From the NCBI GenBank assembly GCA_900472675.1, contig UCJA01000018.1, positions 1-64,000 of the forward strand: a DNA stretch of 64,000 nucleotides, in the 5' to 3' direction. Shown piece by piece: positions 7,639 to 15,262 of the stretch. Numbering within the stretch: position 1 is the stretch's first letter; the number at the start of each line of letters is the position of its first letter. The notes beneath the pieces are model-generated. The model was not told the origin of the DNA. It saw only the letters and a program-made list of their open reading frames with translations, and did no database searches. The DNA comes from Hyphomicrobiales bacterium (GTDB lineage Bacteria > Pseudomonadota > Alphaproteobacteria > Rhizobiales > Rhizobiaceae). The position numbers and the translations under genes were made by a program.

Positions 7639-8165
7639 TCCTCGTCCTGCCATCTGCGCAGATCCGTCTGGTCATGATAGGCCATGCGATCAGGCGTGGT
7701 GATAAACTCAATCATCGTGCCCCACGGCGCTCGGCAATAGCAGACCTTATTTGCAGGACCTTTTTCGGTTGCGTAGGGAATAGCTCGTGGTGCCGTAAGG
7801 GCTGTTCCGCCAGCCTTCTCAAAGCGCTCTACCGATGCGTCGATGTCGTCGGTATAGACACCAAAATGCGTGATGCCGAAGTCGCTCGGTGTAACCGGTT
7901 GCGCTTGTTTGGGGCCGTGCATTTCAAAGAGCTCGATGTCAGGCCCGGTTCCGATCTTGACCATCGCCTGCGCACGCACAACCGTTCCCGGGTAAGCACC
8001 AGTGGCCCGCTCGAACTCGGGTCCCTGCCTGGCCGGATCCTGCGGCCCGAACGATTGGTAGATCACCTGGCCGCCAAAAGCTTCCACCAGGAACGATTTT
8101 GCTGCCTCGATATCGGGCACTGTGATGCCGATGTGATTGACGCCGCGAATTTGAGGTGCAGTCAT
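7635..8165 (-). CDS. VOC family protein (glyoxalase/dioxygenase superfamily)
   Basis: A 176-residue vicinal-oxygen-chelate protein. Two beta-alpha-beta-beta modules are visible: RGVNHIGITVPDIEAAKSFL opens the first, with IELFEMHG ending it, and ITHFGVYTDDIDASVERF opens the second, ending in PWGTMIEFITTP. Candidate metal ligands are the His of VNHIGI, the Glu of IELFE, the His of ITHFGV and the Glu of MIEFI, the normal four positions. Members isomerise, cleave or detoxify aldehyde and aromatic substrates. It has AAAGGAAA upstream of the ATG and lies 65 bases after the epoxide-hydrolase-like gene. Confidence 0.85.
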   Translation of the reverse strand: MTAPQIRGVNHIGITVPDIEAAKSFLVEAFGGQVIYQSFGPQDPARQGPEFERATGAYPGTVVRAQAMVKIGTGPDIELFEMHGPKQAQPVTPSDFGITHFGVYTDDIDASVERFEKAGGTALTAPRAIPYATEKGPANKVCYCRAPWGTMIEFITTPDRMAYHDQTDLRRWQDEE

Positions 8166-8230
8166 GACAGTTTTCCTTTCTCGTTGAATCGATGAACGCG
8201 ATCGGGCTCAATGTGCCCGGATCGCAGAGT

Positions 8231-9079
8231 TCACTTGGCCTTGAGGAAATCGATGAGAGCAGCGGCCACTTCACCCGGGCGCTCGTCCGCCACATAGTGA
8301 CTACAGCGGGCAATCGAGCCGCCCGTAACATCTGTGGCGAACTCATTGAGCATCGGGACCATATGAGCACCGAAACGCTGCTCCCCGCCGAGACCTAAAA
8401 CCGGAATCCGGAGCGGTCGCTTCTTGTATTCCAGCGCGGCCGCATGGTCGGCGGTCAGTGTGCGGTACCATTCCATGCCACCGCGCGTGCGGCCAGGGAG
8501 GGCCATGGCTTTCGCATAGATGTCGATGTCTTCAGGATTAAAGGTGCTGTGATCGTAAAACCGCTCCGCCATGAAGGCCGAAACATAGTCATATTCGCGG
8601 CCATAAATCAGGCGTTCCGGCAGATCCCGATTAGCATGGAACGCGAAGTGCCAGATCTTTGCCGTCGTCGCCTCCCACTGGCTCCAGCCAGGAAGCGGAA
8701 CATCGAGGACGGCAAGGTGAGTAACCGCATCTCGATAGATTGCGGCCTGCGGCAATGCGACCATTCCGCCGATGTCATGGCCACACACGGTATAGAGTTG
8801 ATGCCCAAGGGCAAGCATGACCTCATGCGCGTCGCGCGCCATCGTCGCCTTATCGTAGCCGTCAAGCGGGCAGTCGGAAAAGCCTGCACCACGCAGGTCA
8901 ATCGCCACGACGCTAAAATGTTCGGCCAGCAGCGGCATGACGTGGTGCCATTCCCACCAGGTTTCCGGCCAACCGTGAAGCAGGAGGATCGGCGGGCCGG
9001 AGCCCCCCGTGACGGCATTGATCTTGATGCCATTGACCGGCACCAGCTGCTGGGTAAAACCTTCCAGTGTTGGGATCAT
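8231..9079 (-). CDS. alpha/beta hydrolase, epoxide hydrolase/haloacid dehalogenase type
   Basis: A 282-residue cytoplasmic alpha/beta-hydrolase. LLLHGWPETWWEWH is the HGxP oxyanion motif with the W/E pattern typical of epoxide hydrolases and fluoroacetate dehalogenases. The nucleophile elbow is GHDIGG, with Asp instead of Ser, which excludes simple esterases and supports epoxide or C-halogen hydrolysis. The C-terminal His is in CSHYVADERPGEV. GGGAAAGA precedes the ATG. It lies 46 bases downstream of an SDR gene, and the pair with the VOC protein suggests a route handling epoxide- or aldehyde-like compounds. Confidence 0.85.
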   Translation of the reverse strand: MIPTLEGFTQQLVPVNGIKINAVTGGSGPPILLLHGWPETWWEWHHVMPLLAEHFSVVAIDLRGAGFSDCPLDGYDKATMARDAHEVMLALGHQLYTVCGHDIGGMVALPQAAIYRDAVTHLAVLDVPLPGWSQWEATTAKIWHFAFHANRDLPERLIYGREYDYVSAFMAERFYDHSTFNPEDIDIYAKAMALPGRTRGGMEWYRTLTADHAAALEYKKRPLRIPVLGLGGEQRFGAHMVPMLNEFATDVTGGSIARCSHYVADERPGEVAAALIDFLKAK

Positions 9080-9125
9080 AACTCTTTCCCGTCGATGTTG
9101 ATGTCAAACAGAGCTAACGACCAGC

Positions 9126-9950
9126 TCAGGGCTGATCGAAATCGGTAGCGATGGAGATATCGCGCCAGGCGTCGATATCACGGCGAAACGAAGCCAACTT
9201 CCGCTCAGCGATCGAATGCGCGACCGGGCCGAGCGGCATATGAAGCGGAGCGTCATCCGCATCGACCGCCTTCAGGATCGCTGCAACCGCCTTGTCGGGA
9301 TCGCCTGCCTGGTTGCCGTTATTGGTTTCGCGATAATGCCTGCGCGAACTTGCGGTGTATTCCGGCATCTCTTTGGCCGCCATCGTGATCGAACGTCCAA
9401 GGAAGTCGGTCCGAAATGGCCCAGGCTCGACGATCAGCACTCGGATGCCGAACGGCTTCAGCTCGCCGGAGAGTGCTTCGGAAACCCCTTCAACCGCAAA
9501 CTTGGCTGCATTGTAATATGCTGCGCCGCCACTGCCCGCGATCCCTGCGCCAGAAGACATGTTGACGATCACTCCGCCCGAACGTCGCAGTGCAGGCAAG
9601 GCTGCCCTGGTGGTTTCGATCAGACCGAAAACGTTCACCTCGAACATCGGTCGATATTCTTCCGGCGTGCCTTCCTCGAGCGCGCCAAACAATCCGTAGC
9701 CGGCATTGTTGACGAGGACGTCAAAGCCGCCGAATGTCTCGACCGCCTTAGCGACTGCGGCTTTGACTGCCGCCACATCCGTCACGTCGAGCGGCAAGGT
9801 GATCATGCGGCCACCGAAAGGCTCAGCCATTTCTTCGATCGAGTTGACGTTGCGGGCAGTTGCGACAACCTGATCGCCTCGCTGTGCCGCGGCGAGCGCA
9901 AGCTGCTGGCCGAAGCCGCTTGAGCAGCCTGTGATGAACCATGTTTTCAT
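9126..9950 (-). CDS. SDR family NAD(P)-dependent oxidoreductase
   Basis: A 274-residue classical short-chain dehydrogenase. The cofactor motif TGCSSGFGQQLA lies at residues 7-18, NNAGYG near residue 84, and the catalytic YYNAAK with serine in NMSSGAGIAG near 136-160. The ATARN after the second strand favours NADPH. It belongs to the SDR subgroup whose members carry GxxSGFG and an FRTDFLG motif after the active site; the proteins at 15263-16090 and here are similar. The ATG at 9950 has GGAGA eight bases upstream. It is the first gene of the minus-strand operon reaching 6040 and is divergent from a LysR gene that probably controls it. Confidence 0.88.
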   Translation of the reverse strand: MKTWFITGCSSGFGQQLALAAAQRGDQVVATARNVNSIEEMAEPFGGRMITLPLDVTDVAAVKAAVAKAVETFGGFDVLVNNAGYGLFGALEEGTPEEYRPMFEVNVFGLIETTRAALPALRRSGGVIVNMSSGAGIAGSGGAAYYNAAKFAVEGVSEALSGELKPFGIRVLIVEPGPFRTDFLGRSITMAAKEMPEYTASSRRHYRETNNGNQAGDPDKAVAAILKAVDADDAPLHMPLGPVAHSIAERKLASFRRDIDAWRDISIATDFDQP

Positions 9951-9984
9951 AACGTTTCTCCGCTTGGTTTCGAACATGACTTGA

Positions 9985-10000
9985 ATCTAGATGTTTAGAT
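9985..10000. promoter_or_regulatory. candidate LysR-binding dyad in the 9951-10058 divergent promoter
   Basis: Inverted repeat ATCTA-N6-TAGAT, centred 65 bases from the LysR start and 42 bases from the SDR start, in a 108-base divergent intergenic space. Another imperfect dyad (AGTGA ... TCACT) follows at about 10009-10042. LysR regulators bind such dyads between divergent genes; the assignment is inferred. Confidence 0.45.
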
Positions 10001-10058
10001 CTGTACTTGAAGTGACAGTTTTGTATTTTCACCGTTCACTTTTGTAAGGGCTTGGGCC

Positions 10059-10922
10059 GTGGAATGGAGCGACGTAAAAATCTTCCTTGCGATTGCGCGA
10101 TCCGGCACGCTCGGCGGTGCTGCGCGTGCTCTTCATACAAGCCATCCGACCGTCGGCAGACGGCTGCGTGCCCTTGAGGATGCCATCGGCCACACACTCT
10201 TCCAGCGGACCGCGGACGGTCTCGTGTTGACCGAGGAGGGCCATGGGATCATCGCCCTGGCAGAGCAGATGGAAGAAGGCGCGCTGGCCATGGAGCGCCG
10301 GCTCGCCGGGCAGGAGCAAAACCTCAAAGGCAATCTGCGCATCTCATCGGCAGACTGGTTCGGGGCCTATGTCCTGCCTCCCATCGTGGCGGATTTCTCG
10401 AAAGCCTACCCCAATGTAGACGTCGAGATCCTGACGGGCACTCGCCTGTTCAACCTCGCCCAAAGAGAGGCCGACGTTGCCTTTCGCATCGTTCCGTTCG
10501 ACACTGCCGATGTCATTCAGCGGCGGCTCTTCAGGCTCGAATACGGCGTCTACATCGCCGAGGAGTCGCCTGACCCTAAATATGGCGACGGGACTGGTTT
10601 CCGTCTGATCACCCACGACACTTCGACAGGGCAATTTCCCGACATAGCCTGGCTCGCCGAGAGTTTTCCGAACGCGAGACCTGTGCTGCGATCAAACAAC
10701 CGAAACGTCCAGGGGCGAATGTGCAGGCAAGGCGTTGGGATCGCCGTCCTGCCCCGCGCAGTAGGCAATCAAATCGCGGGTATCCGCAGACTAGAACTAC
10801 CCAAGCACCCGCCGGCGCGAGACATCTGGATGGGATATCACCGCGACCTGCGACGTCTTCAGCGTCTTCGGGCGTTTATCTCGGCCGTCTCGGACCACAT
10901 CACAAATGCCCCTGCATGGTAA
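10059..10922 (+). CDS. LysR family transcriptional regulator
   Basis: A 287-residue LysR-type regulator. The N-terminal winged helix (residues 1-60) reads MEWSDVKIFLAIARSGTLGGAARAL, with the HTH followed by TVGRRLRALEDAIGHTLFQR. The rest is a periplasmic-binding-protein-like effector domain. The start is a GTG, with TAAGGG about ten bases upstream. It is divergent from the SDR/epoxide hydrolase/VOC/transpeptidase operon and most likely activates it in response to an unknown inducer. Its 3' end faces a chorismate mutase gene on the other strand. Confidence 0.88.
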   Translation: MEWSDVKIFLAIARSGTLGGAARALHTSHPTVGRRLRALEDAIGHTLFQRTADGLVLTEEGHGIIALAEQMEEGALAMERRLAGQEQNLKGNLRISSADWFGAYVLPPIVADFSKAYPNVDVEILTGTRLFNLAQREADVAFRIVPFDTADVIQRRLFRLEYGVYIAEESPDPKYGDGTGFRLITHDTSTGQFPDIAWLAESFPNARPVLRSNNRNVQGRMCRQGVGIAVLPRAVGNQIAGIRRLELPKHPPARDIWMGYHRDLRRLQRLRAFISAVSDHITNAPAW

Positions 10923-10989
10923 GCCGCGCGAAGAAGATCGATTCTCCCCGCCGATCCCCGGCTGCGGTAGGACAGCCGCCACAGACAAC

Positions 10990-11286
10990 TTACTTGCTGG
11001 CCGCAATCTCCCTGTGCCGCTCCACCACAGCGCCCACGATCATTGTCATCAGCCCTTCGACGAAGTGCCGACTGAGGCCAACGTCATTGGCGATACTCAT
11101 CACTCGATCCAATTGGCGTCGCTCTCGCTCATTATCGACCGCCGGCAACGCCTGTTCGGCTTTCAAGTGGCCGACATGCTCGGTACAGCGAAAGCGTTCG
11201 GCCAGAATATAGAGGAGAGCGGAATCCAAATTGTCGATGGTCCTCCGGTAGGAAGCGAGTTGCTGTGCCACATCATCTGTCATCAT
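10990..11286 (-). CDS. chorismate mutase family protein (AroQ class)
   Basis: A 98-residue all-helical AroQ-type protein. YRRTIDNLDSALLYILAER (helix 1), a Lys in GHLKAEQ, and DNERERRQLDRV before the second helix correspond to the chorismate-binding Arg, Lys, Asp and Glu positions of monofunctional chorismate mutases. The last helix IVGAVVERHREIAA completes the fold. The enzyme would convert chorismate to prephenate, although family members of this size can also be isochorismate-pyruvate lyases. GGAAGAT precedes the ATG at 11286. A single 41-base gap separates it from the upstream DUF308 gene, so the two are probably co-transcribed. It is unusual as an accessory copy, because prephenate synthesis is normally chromosomal. 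Confidence 0.78.
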   Translation of the reverse strand: MMTDDVAQQLASYRRTIDNLDSALLYILAERFRCTEHVGHLKAEQALPAVDNERERRQLDRVMSIANDVGLSRHFVEGLMTMIVGAVVERHREIAASK

Positions 11287-11327
11287 TTGAATATCTTCCA
11301 AGTCGTTTCGTGGGCGCGAGGTAGAGC

Positions 11328-11912
11328 TTATGAGATGGGATGCATACTGCGACGCGACAGGGCGATCGTCAGCCAAATTGCCGAAACCAGGAAGTAGAAT
11401 GCGCCGACGCCAGCGTAGCCCGCAACCGTGGCGATAGAAGGCTCCTGAGGCCTTTGCGCCTGAAAGATGAAGAGAGCACCGGCCACAGAGGATTGGGCTC
11501 CGCTCAAAATCATCACCCACTGACCTCCACTCGTTCTCCAGCGCCGCACGGCAGTTCCAAGCTGCAACAGGCCTGAAAAGATCGCCCATAGACCGAAAGC
11601 GCCGAGAACCCAGTTCATGTTCATTGTCAGCGCCAGGATCACGGCTATCGTCATAACCGAGCTCGCGGCGACGTTGATCGCTTGGCTCCGGTTGGCGGCA
11701 AGACCGCCGCTCCTCGCGGCATCGATAACGTTGGCGACTGCATCCCAAGCGGGGTAAATGATCAGCAGAGCGGCAGCCACCGCAAAGGAATGTTGTCCGG
11801 CCGTCAACGCAGTCGCGACCCACAGCGATGAGAAGGCCGCTCTGGTAAAGTAATACTGCTTGAGCCACTGGTCGTTGCCGCGCGCGGCACGGGAGGTCTG
11901 GTTGTTCGACAT
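11328..11912 (-). CDS. DUF308 (HdeD-like) membrane protein
   Basis: A 194-residue integral membrane protein with about six hydrophobic segments, including FAVAAALLIIYPAWDAV, VMTIAVILALTM, WVLGAFGLWAIFSGLLQL and GVGAFYFLVSAIWLTIAL. The repeated pattern (helix pair, GxxLI, then FGLWAIFSG) is that of the DUF308/HdeD family, which has been linked to acid resistance in enterobacteria; the function here is unknown. It sits upstream of the chorismate mutase gene on the same strand. The 276 bases between it and the molybdopterin oxidoreductase gene hold no gene I can support. Confidence 0.7.
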   Translation of the reverse strand: MSNNQTSRAARGNDQWLKQYYFTRAAFSSLWVATALTAGQHSFAVAAALLIIYPAWDAVANVIDAARSGGLAANRSQAINVAASSVMTIAVILALTMNMNWVLGAFGLWAIFSGLLQLGTAVRRWRTSGGQWVMILSGAQSSVAGALFIFQAQRPQEPSIATVAGYAGVGAFYFLVSAIWLTIALSRRSMHPIS

Positions 11913-12187
11913 CGTTTTCTTTCACTTTCTGAACTAGTTGTTTAATGGTTCGCGCAAGCGTCGTCAGATGAAGGCGAAACGCTTGCCCAAGAGGGTGTTC
12001 TCCTCCCATTCAGTACGGCGGATCCGATCGCTTTGCCGGAGAGTTTCCCGGCTGACATTTCGGGACTATCGAGGTCCTGGCCGTCGCGAGAAGAAACCGT
12101 CGTCCCGCCGCCGTGGGCAACCCTTGATGCTCATGCCTTTCCGAAGGCTCATGGATTGTTTTCCTGTGGTTCACCATTTCGATTACC

Positions 12188-12964
12188 TCAGATGCCGGCG
12201 TACCACTCGTAGCCACGGTCTTCCCAATAGCCGCCGTTCCCACCCCACAGCCCGGCGAAGCTGTCGACCAGTTCGATACGCATGATGTATTTTGCCTGTT
12301 TGTAGCCAAGCTGTCGCTCGACCCTGAGGCGCAAGGGCGCGCCGTGGCCGACGCTGAGATCCTGGCCGTTCATCTGGTAGGCGAGGATGGTTTGAGGATG
12401 GGCCGCATCGATGAGATCAATGCTCTCATAGTAACGACCGCTTCCGTCGAGCGTCTTTTCGAGTTCGTCGGCACAATGCAATACGACGTAGCGCGCCGTT
12501 GGCTTGACCCCGGTGAGGCGCAACAAGTGGGAGAGCGGGACGCCTTTCCATTTACCGATCGCACTCCAGCCTTCGACGCAGTCATGGCGGGTAATCTGGG
12601 TGCGGGAAGGAAGCGCCTTCAGATCAGCGAGTGAAAACGTCTGAGGTCGATCAACAAGACCGTCGATCTTCAGTCGCCAGTTTGCGAACTTGCCTTCCAG
12701 CAGCTCCGCATATTCATCGCTGTCGGGAGCACTCGTTCCATTGACACGGAAGGAGGGGGAAATGTCCTTTTCGTCAAACTCGCGCGCCAGTGAATCGCGC
12801 CCCTGAAGCAGTCTTTGGGCTTTTATGGTCAGATGCTCAGCTGAGCGAAGGACTTTTGCGACGTCTGCGTTCTGGTCCAAGAGGTCGCAACCCGAGAGAG
12901 TAAGGGCGCTGGCCCCGAGCGTGCCGCCGATGAGAAAGCGGCGTCGGGTGAAAAGCTTGCTCAT
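12188..12964 (-). CDS. molybdopterin-dependent oxidoreductase, Tat-exported (sulfite oxidase/MsrP fold)
   Basis: A 258-residue periplasmic molybdoenzyme. The N-terminus TRRRFLIGGTLGASAL is a twin-arginine signal ending in SGC (C26). HDCVEGWSAIGKWKGVPL carries C129, the cysteine that ligates molybdenum in the sulfite-oxidase fold. LRLRVERQLGYKQAKYIMRIEL and WGGNGGYWEDRGYEWYAGI are typical of the C-terminal part. Related MsrP (YedY) enzymes repair periplasmic methionine sulfoxide using a haem-b membrane partner. The gene overlaps a cytochrome b gene by four bases, which supplies that partner, although the partner is not the usual YedZ type. The true substrate is unknown. Confidence 0.87.
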   Translation of the reverse strand: MSKLFTRRRFLIGGTLGASALTLSGCDLLDQNADVAKVLRSAEHLTIKAQRLLQGRDSLAREFDEKDISPSFRVNGTSAPDSDEYAELLEGKFANWRLKIDGLVDRPQTFSLADLKALPSRTQITRHDCVEGWSAIGKWKGVPLSHLLRLTGVKPTARYVVLHCADELEKTLDGSGRYYESIDLIDAAHPQTILAYQMNGQDLSVGHGAPLRLRVERQLGYKQAKYIMRIELVDSFAGLWGGNGGYWEDRGYEWYAGI

Positions 12965-13815
12965 GATTTCGGGCCTTTCTCCTGGATCGCATAGCGTCCG
13001 GTGATCATCGAGCGGATGTTGTTCCAGGTCCCGGACAGGACCACCATTGCCACATGCACGACAACGAAGATGACAAGCGCCGACGCTGTGATGAAGTGGA
13101 TGGTGCGCGCGGACTGACGTCCGCCAAAAATCTCGATCAAGGCGGGCAGAGCGGCATCGACGCCCGGTGACATGGTCAGGCCTGTCAAAACCATCAGAGG
13201 CAGGAGGACGACAATAACGGTGAGATAGGTGAGCTTTTGAAGCGCGTTGTAGTGCCTGGCCTCCTCCCCTTCTGGAAAGCGGAGCCGAGCGTGGTCGAGG
13301 ATTTCGCGGCCGAGGTGGCGCGGCGAGATCTCATGGGGCTTTGGCGCCAGGTCTTTGCGGAAATGTCCGCTGAGCACGCTGAAGCCGAGATAGACAATGC
13401 CGTTGATCACAAGCAGCCAGGCGAAGAAGAAATGCCAGCGACGTCCGGCGGCAAGATCCTGGAATGAAGGGATGGTTGCCCAGGAGGGAAAAGCGCGTGA
13501 GACCTGTTCGCCATCAGCCTGAGAAACGCCAAGCACGCCCGTCGTGGGGATCTTCAACCCGGCAACACGTACGAAACCGCGCGGCTGACGGCCGCCGTCA
13601 TCGGAGCCTATTGTCAGAACGGCGGGATCGCCGTTCGCGCCATAATGACCCCAATAAAGCTCTGGGTGGGCATTGAAGATCTGCAGCCCGCTCAAAAGAA
13701 GGAAACTCAGGCAAAGCACGTTCAGCCAGTGCGTGAGCCGGGTTACAACGGAGTGGCGGCGGATGAAGATCGTCCGAGGATATTGAACATTGTCATTGGA
13801 AGCGTTTGCGCTCAT
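12961..13815 (-). CDS. cytochrome b/b6-domain membrane protein, electron donor of the molybdoenzyme
   Basis: A 284-residue di-haem cytochrome b561/formate-dehydrogenase-gamma type protein. Hydrophobic segments occur near residues 30-48, 128-150, 200-222 and 248-270. Candidate haem-ligand histidines are in VVTRLTHWLNVL (helix 1), RRWHFFFAWLL (helix 2) and IHFITASALVIFVVVHVAM (last helix). A periplasmic insert of about 80 residues follows helix 1. I start at the ATG at 13815; an in-frame ATG eight codons upstream is possible. Its stop overlaps the start of the molybdoenzyme gene, so the two form a membrane-bound oxidoreductase. The DUF5666-like gene is 107 bases upstream on the same strand. Confidence 0.85.
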   Translation of the reverse strand: MSANASNDNVQYPRTIFIRRHSVVTRLTHWLNVLCLSFLLLSGLQIFNAHPELYWGHYGANGDPAVLTIGSDDGGRQPRGFVRVAGLKIPTTGVLGVSQADGEQVSRAFPSWATIPSFQDLAAGRRWHFFFAWLLVINGIVYLGFSVLSGHFRKDLAPKPHEISPRHLGREILDHARLRFPEGEEARHYNALQKLTYLTVIVVLLPLMVLTGLTMSPGVDAALPALIEIFGGRQSARTIHFITASALVIFVVVHVAMVVLSGTWNNIRSMITGRYAIQEKGPKS

Positions 13816-13922
13816 CTCAGCGTCTTTCATCTGTGGCATTTACGGCTGCAGATCGAACAACCTCGATCTGTAGTCACCGGCCGAAGCAGTATGGCGGCTG
13901 CTCCGGCCAGTGACGGCGTGGC

Positions 13923-14549
13923 TTACATGGGTGGAACCACGCCGTTCTTGCCGACGACCACCTGGTGGGCGATCGGGCCTGTTGCAGCCTTTTCGGCGGT
14001 GATAAAGACAACGGCGCCGGGAACGAGATCATCCTTGGTGGCTCCAGCGATGGTCACGACAGGTGTCCCATCCGGAATGGCGATCTTCTTTTCCTTCCCA
14101 TGATAGGTGACCGTGACGGTCCGGCCATCGACGCCCTTAACGGCATCCGCGACCTTCGCATTGGTCATGCTGCTGTCCGGCTTCAGATCCCAACCGTAGC
14201 TCCCCTCGCCTGTGCCTTTCATTGCCGGAGGGAAAATCAGGACCTCAAGTGCTCCATCGCCCCCGTCGGCCTTTGGCAAGGATGCGATTCCCACGAAATC
14301 GCCCGGCTTTATGTCGGTGACCTTGGCATCCGCGACGCCCGCCACCTTCCAGTCGTCGGCAAGCGCCACATCGATTGTCTCGCCTTCGCGCGTCTTCACT
14401 TTGAGCGTTGAACTCTGGTAGTCGACGATGCTGCCGCGGACATGGATCGGCGCGGCTTTCTTATCTTCGGCAGATGCGGGTGTCGAAAGGACTGTTACCG
14501 AAAGGATGCTGGTCAGCCCGAGGGCCAGAGCGGGGAATACATTTTTCAC
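13923..14549 (-). CDS. periplasmic DUF5666-like beta-barrel protein
   Basis: A 208-residue exported protein. It begins with a GTG (GGAAGAT upstream) and has a signal peptide of 27 residues ending in TPASA. The mature part has OB-like strands, IHVRGSIVDYQSSTLKVKT, IKPGDFVGIASLPK and TVTVTYHGKEKKIAIPDGTPV, of the DUF5666 type. It heads the operon with the cytochrome b and the molybdoenzyme. A TetR operator-like palindrome (14559-14573) lies ten bases from its start and is repeated in the TetR promoter. A metal- or ligand-handling role in the periplasm is possible, but nothing in the sequence proves it. Confidence 0.65.
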   Translation of the reverse strand: MKNVFPALALGLTSILSVTVLSTPASAEDKKAAPIHVRGSIVDYQSSTLKVKTREGETIDVALADDWKVAGVADAKVTDIKPGDFVGIASLPKADGGDGALEVLIFPPAMKGTGEGSYGWDLKPDSSMTNAKVADAVKGVDGRTVTVTYHGKEKKIAIPDGTPVVTIAGATKDDLVPGAVVFITAEKAATGPIAHQVVVGKNGVVPPM

Positions 14550-14558
14550 TTTGATCTT

Positions 14559-14573
14559 CCTACTAGTTGGTAG
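14559..14573. promoter_or_regulatory. TetR operator upstream of the molybdoenzyme operon
   Basis: CCTACTAGTTGGTAG, an inverted repeat centred ten bases upstream of the ribosome-binding region of the DUF5666-like gene. The same 15-base element (reverse complement, differing at one central base) lies in front of the TetR gene at 15217-15231. Confidence 0.7.
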
Positions 14574-14616
14574 TTTCGTTGGACGCGATTGGCCTGAGCA
14601 GGCTAGCTACGCAGGA

Positions 14617-15207
14617 TTAGTGAGAGACATTCGGCGTAAGGCGGTTGAGAGCAGGTGCAAGTATCGTCGAAAAGACCTCCGGTTTCCCGTAGGCTCTCGC
14701 CGAGAGCATCGCCCCGTACACCGTCGCCAGAAATGCTTCGGCTTCGACATGCGGCGCACTGGTAAGACTCAGCTCGCCCTGCTTGGAACCTCGCTCCATG
14801 ACCGAAGCCAGCCACGAGGAGATGAAGCGAAAAAAGTTCGTTACCTCGGTTGCGACCTCCGTGGGGAGGGATGGCAGTTCACTGGCAAGCATAGCACAGA
14901 CACAGTAGGGTCTGCTGGCATCCTCAATGCACGCAGCCCAGTGGTTAGCATAAGCCTTGAGGATGTCCAGAGCATTCGGAACCTTCTGCTCAAGGATTGC
15001 CACGCTTGCCTGGCCATCCTCTCGATAACGCTTGACCAGCTCACGCACCAGATCGACCTTGCTGGGAAAATGATGATGGATGCTGGCCTTGCGGATACCG
15101 ACAATCTCCGAGATATCGGCGTAGCTGAAGCCATTGTAGCCGCCGCTTATCAGAAGGTGTCGGGTGGACGCCAGAATGTCGTCCGAGGTGGTCGAAAGAT
15201 TGCTCAT
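14617..15207 (-). CDS. TetR family transcriptional regulator
   Basis: A 196-residue TetR regulator. The HTH at residues 28-48 reads SYADISEIVGIRKASIHHHFPSK, typical of repressors controlling detoxification genes. The ligand domain follows from about residue 60, with cysteines C81 and C83 in RPYCVCAML, which might sense thiol-reactive compounds (inference). It lies 68 bases upstream of the DUF5666/cytochrome b/molybdoenzyme operon on the same strand. Identical operators before both genes indicate that it represses itself and that operon. The start ATG at 15207 is downstream of the operator. Confidence 0.88.
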   Translation of the reverse strand: MSNLSTTSDDILASTRHLLISGGYNGFSYADISEIVGIRKASIHHHFPSKVDLVRELVKRYREDGQASVAILEQKVPNALDILKAYANHWAACIEDASRPYCVCAMLASELPSLPTEVATEVTNFFRFISSWLASVMERGSKQGELSLTSAPHVEAEAFLATVYGAMLSARAYGKPEVFSTILAPALNRLTPNVSH

Positions 15208-15216
15208 GCAGCTTGT

Positions 15217-15231
15217 CTACCTTCTAGTAGG
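15217..15231. promoter_or_regulatory. TetR autoregulatory operator
   Basis: CTACCTTCTAGTAGG, the reverse complement of CCTACTAGAAGGTAG, ten bases upstream of the TetR start codon. It matches the site at 14559-14573 in 14 of 15 positions. Confidence 0.7.
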
Positions 15232-15262
15232 CAGATCGTCAATAGCAAATTTTGGGTTTGCG

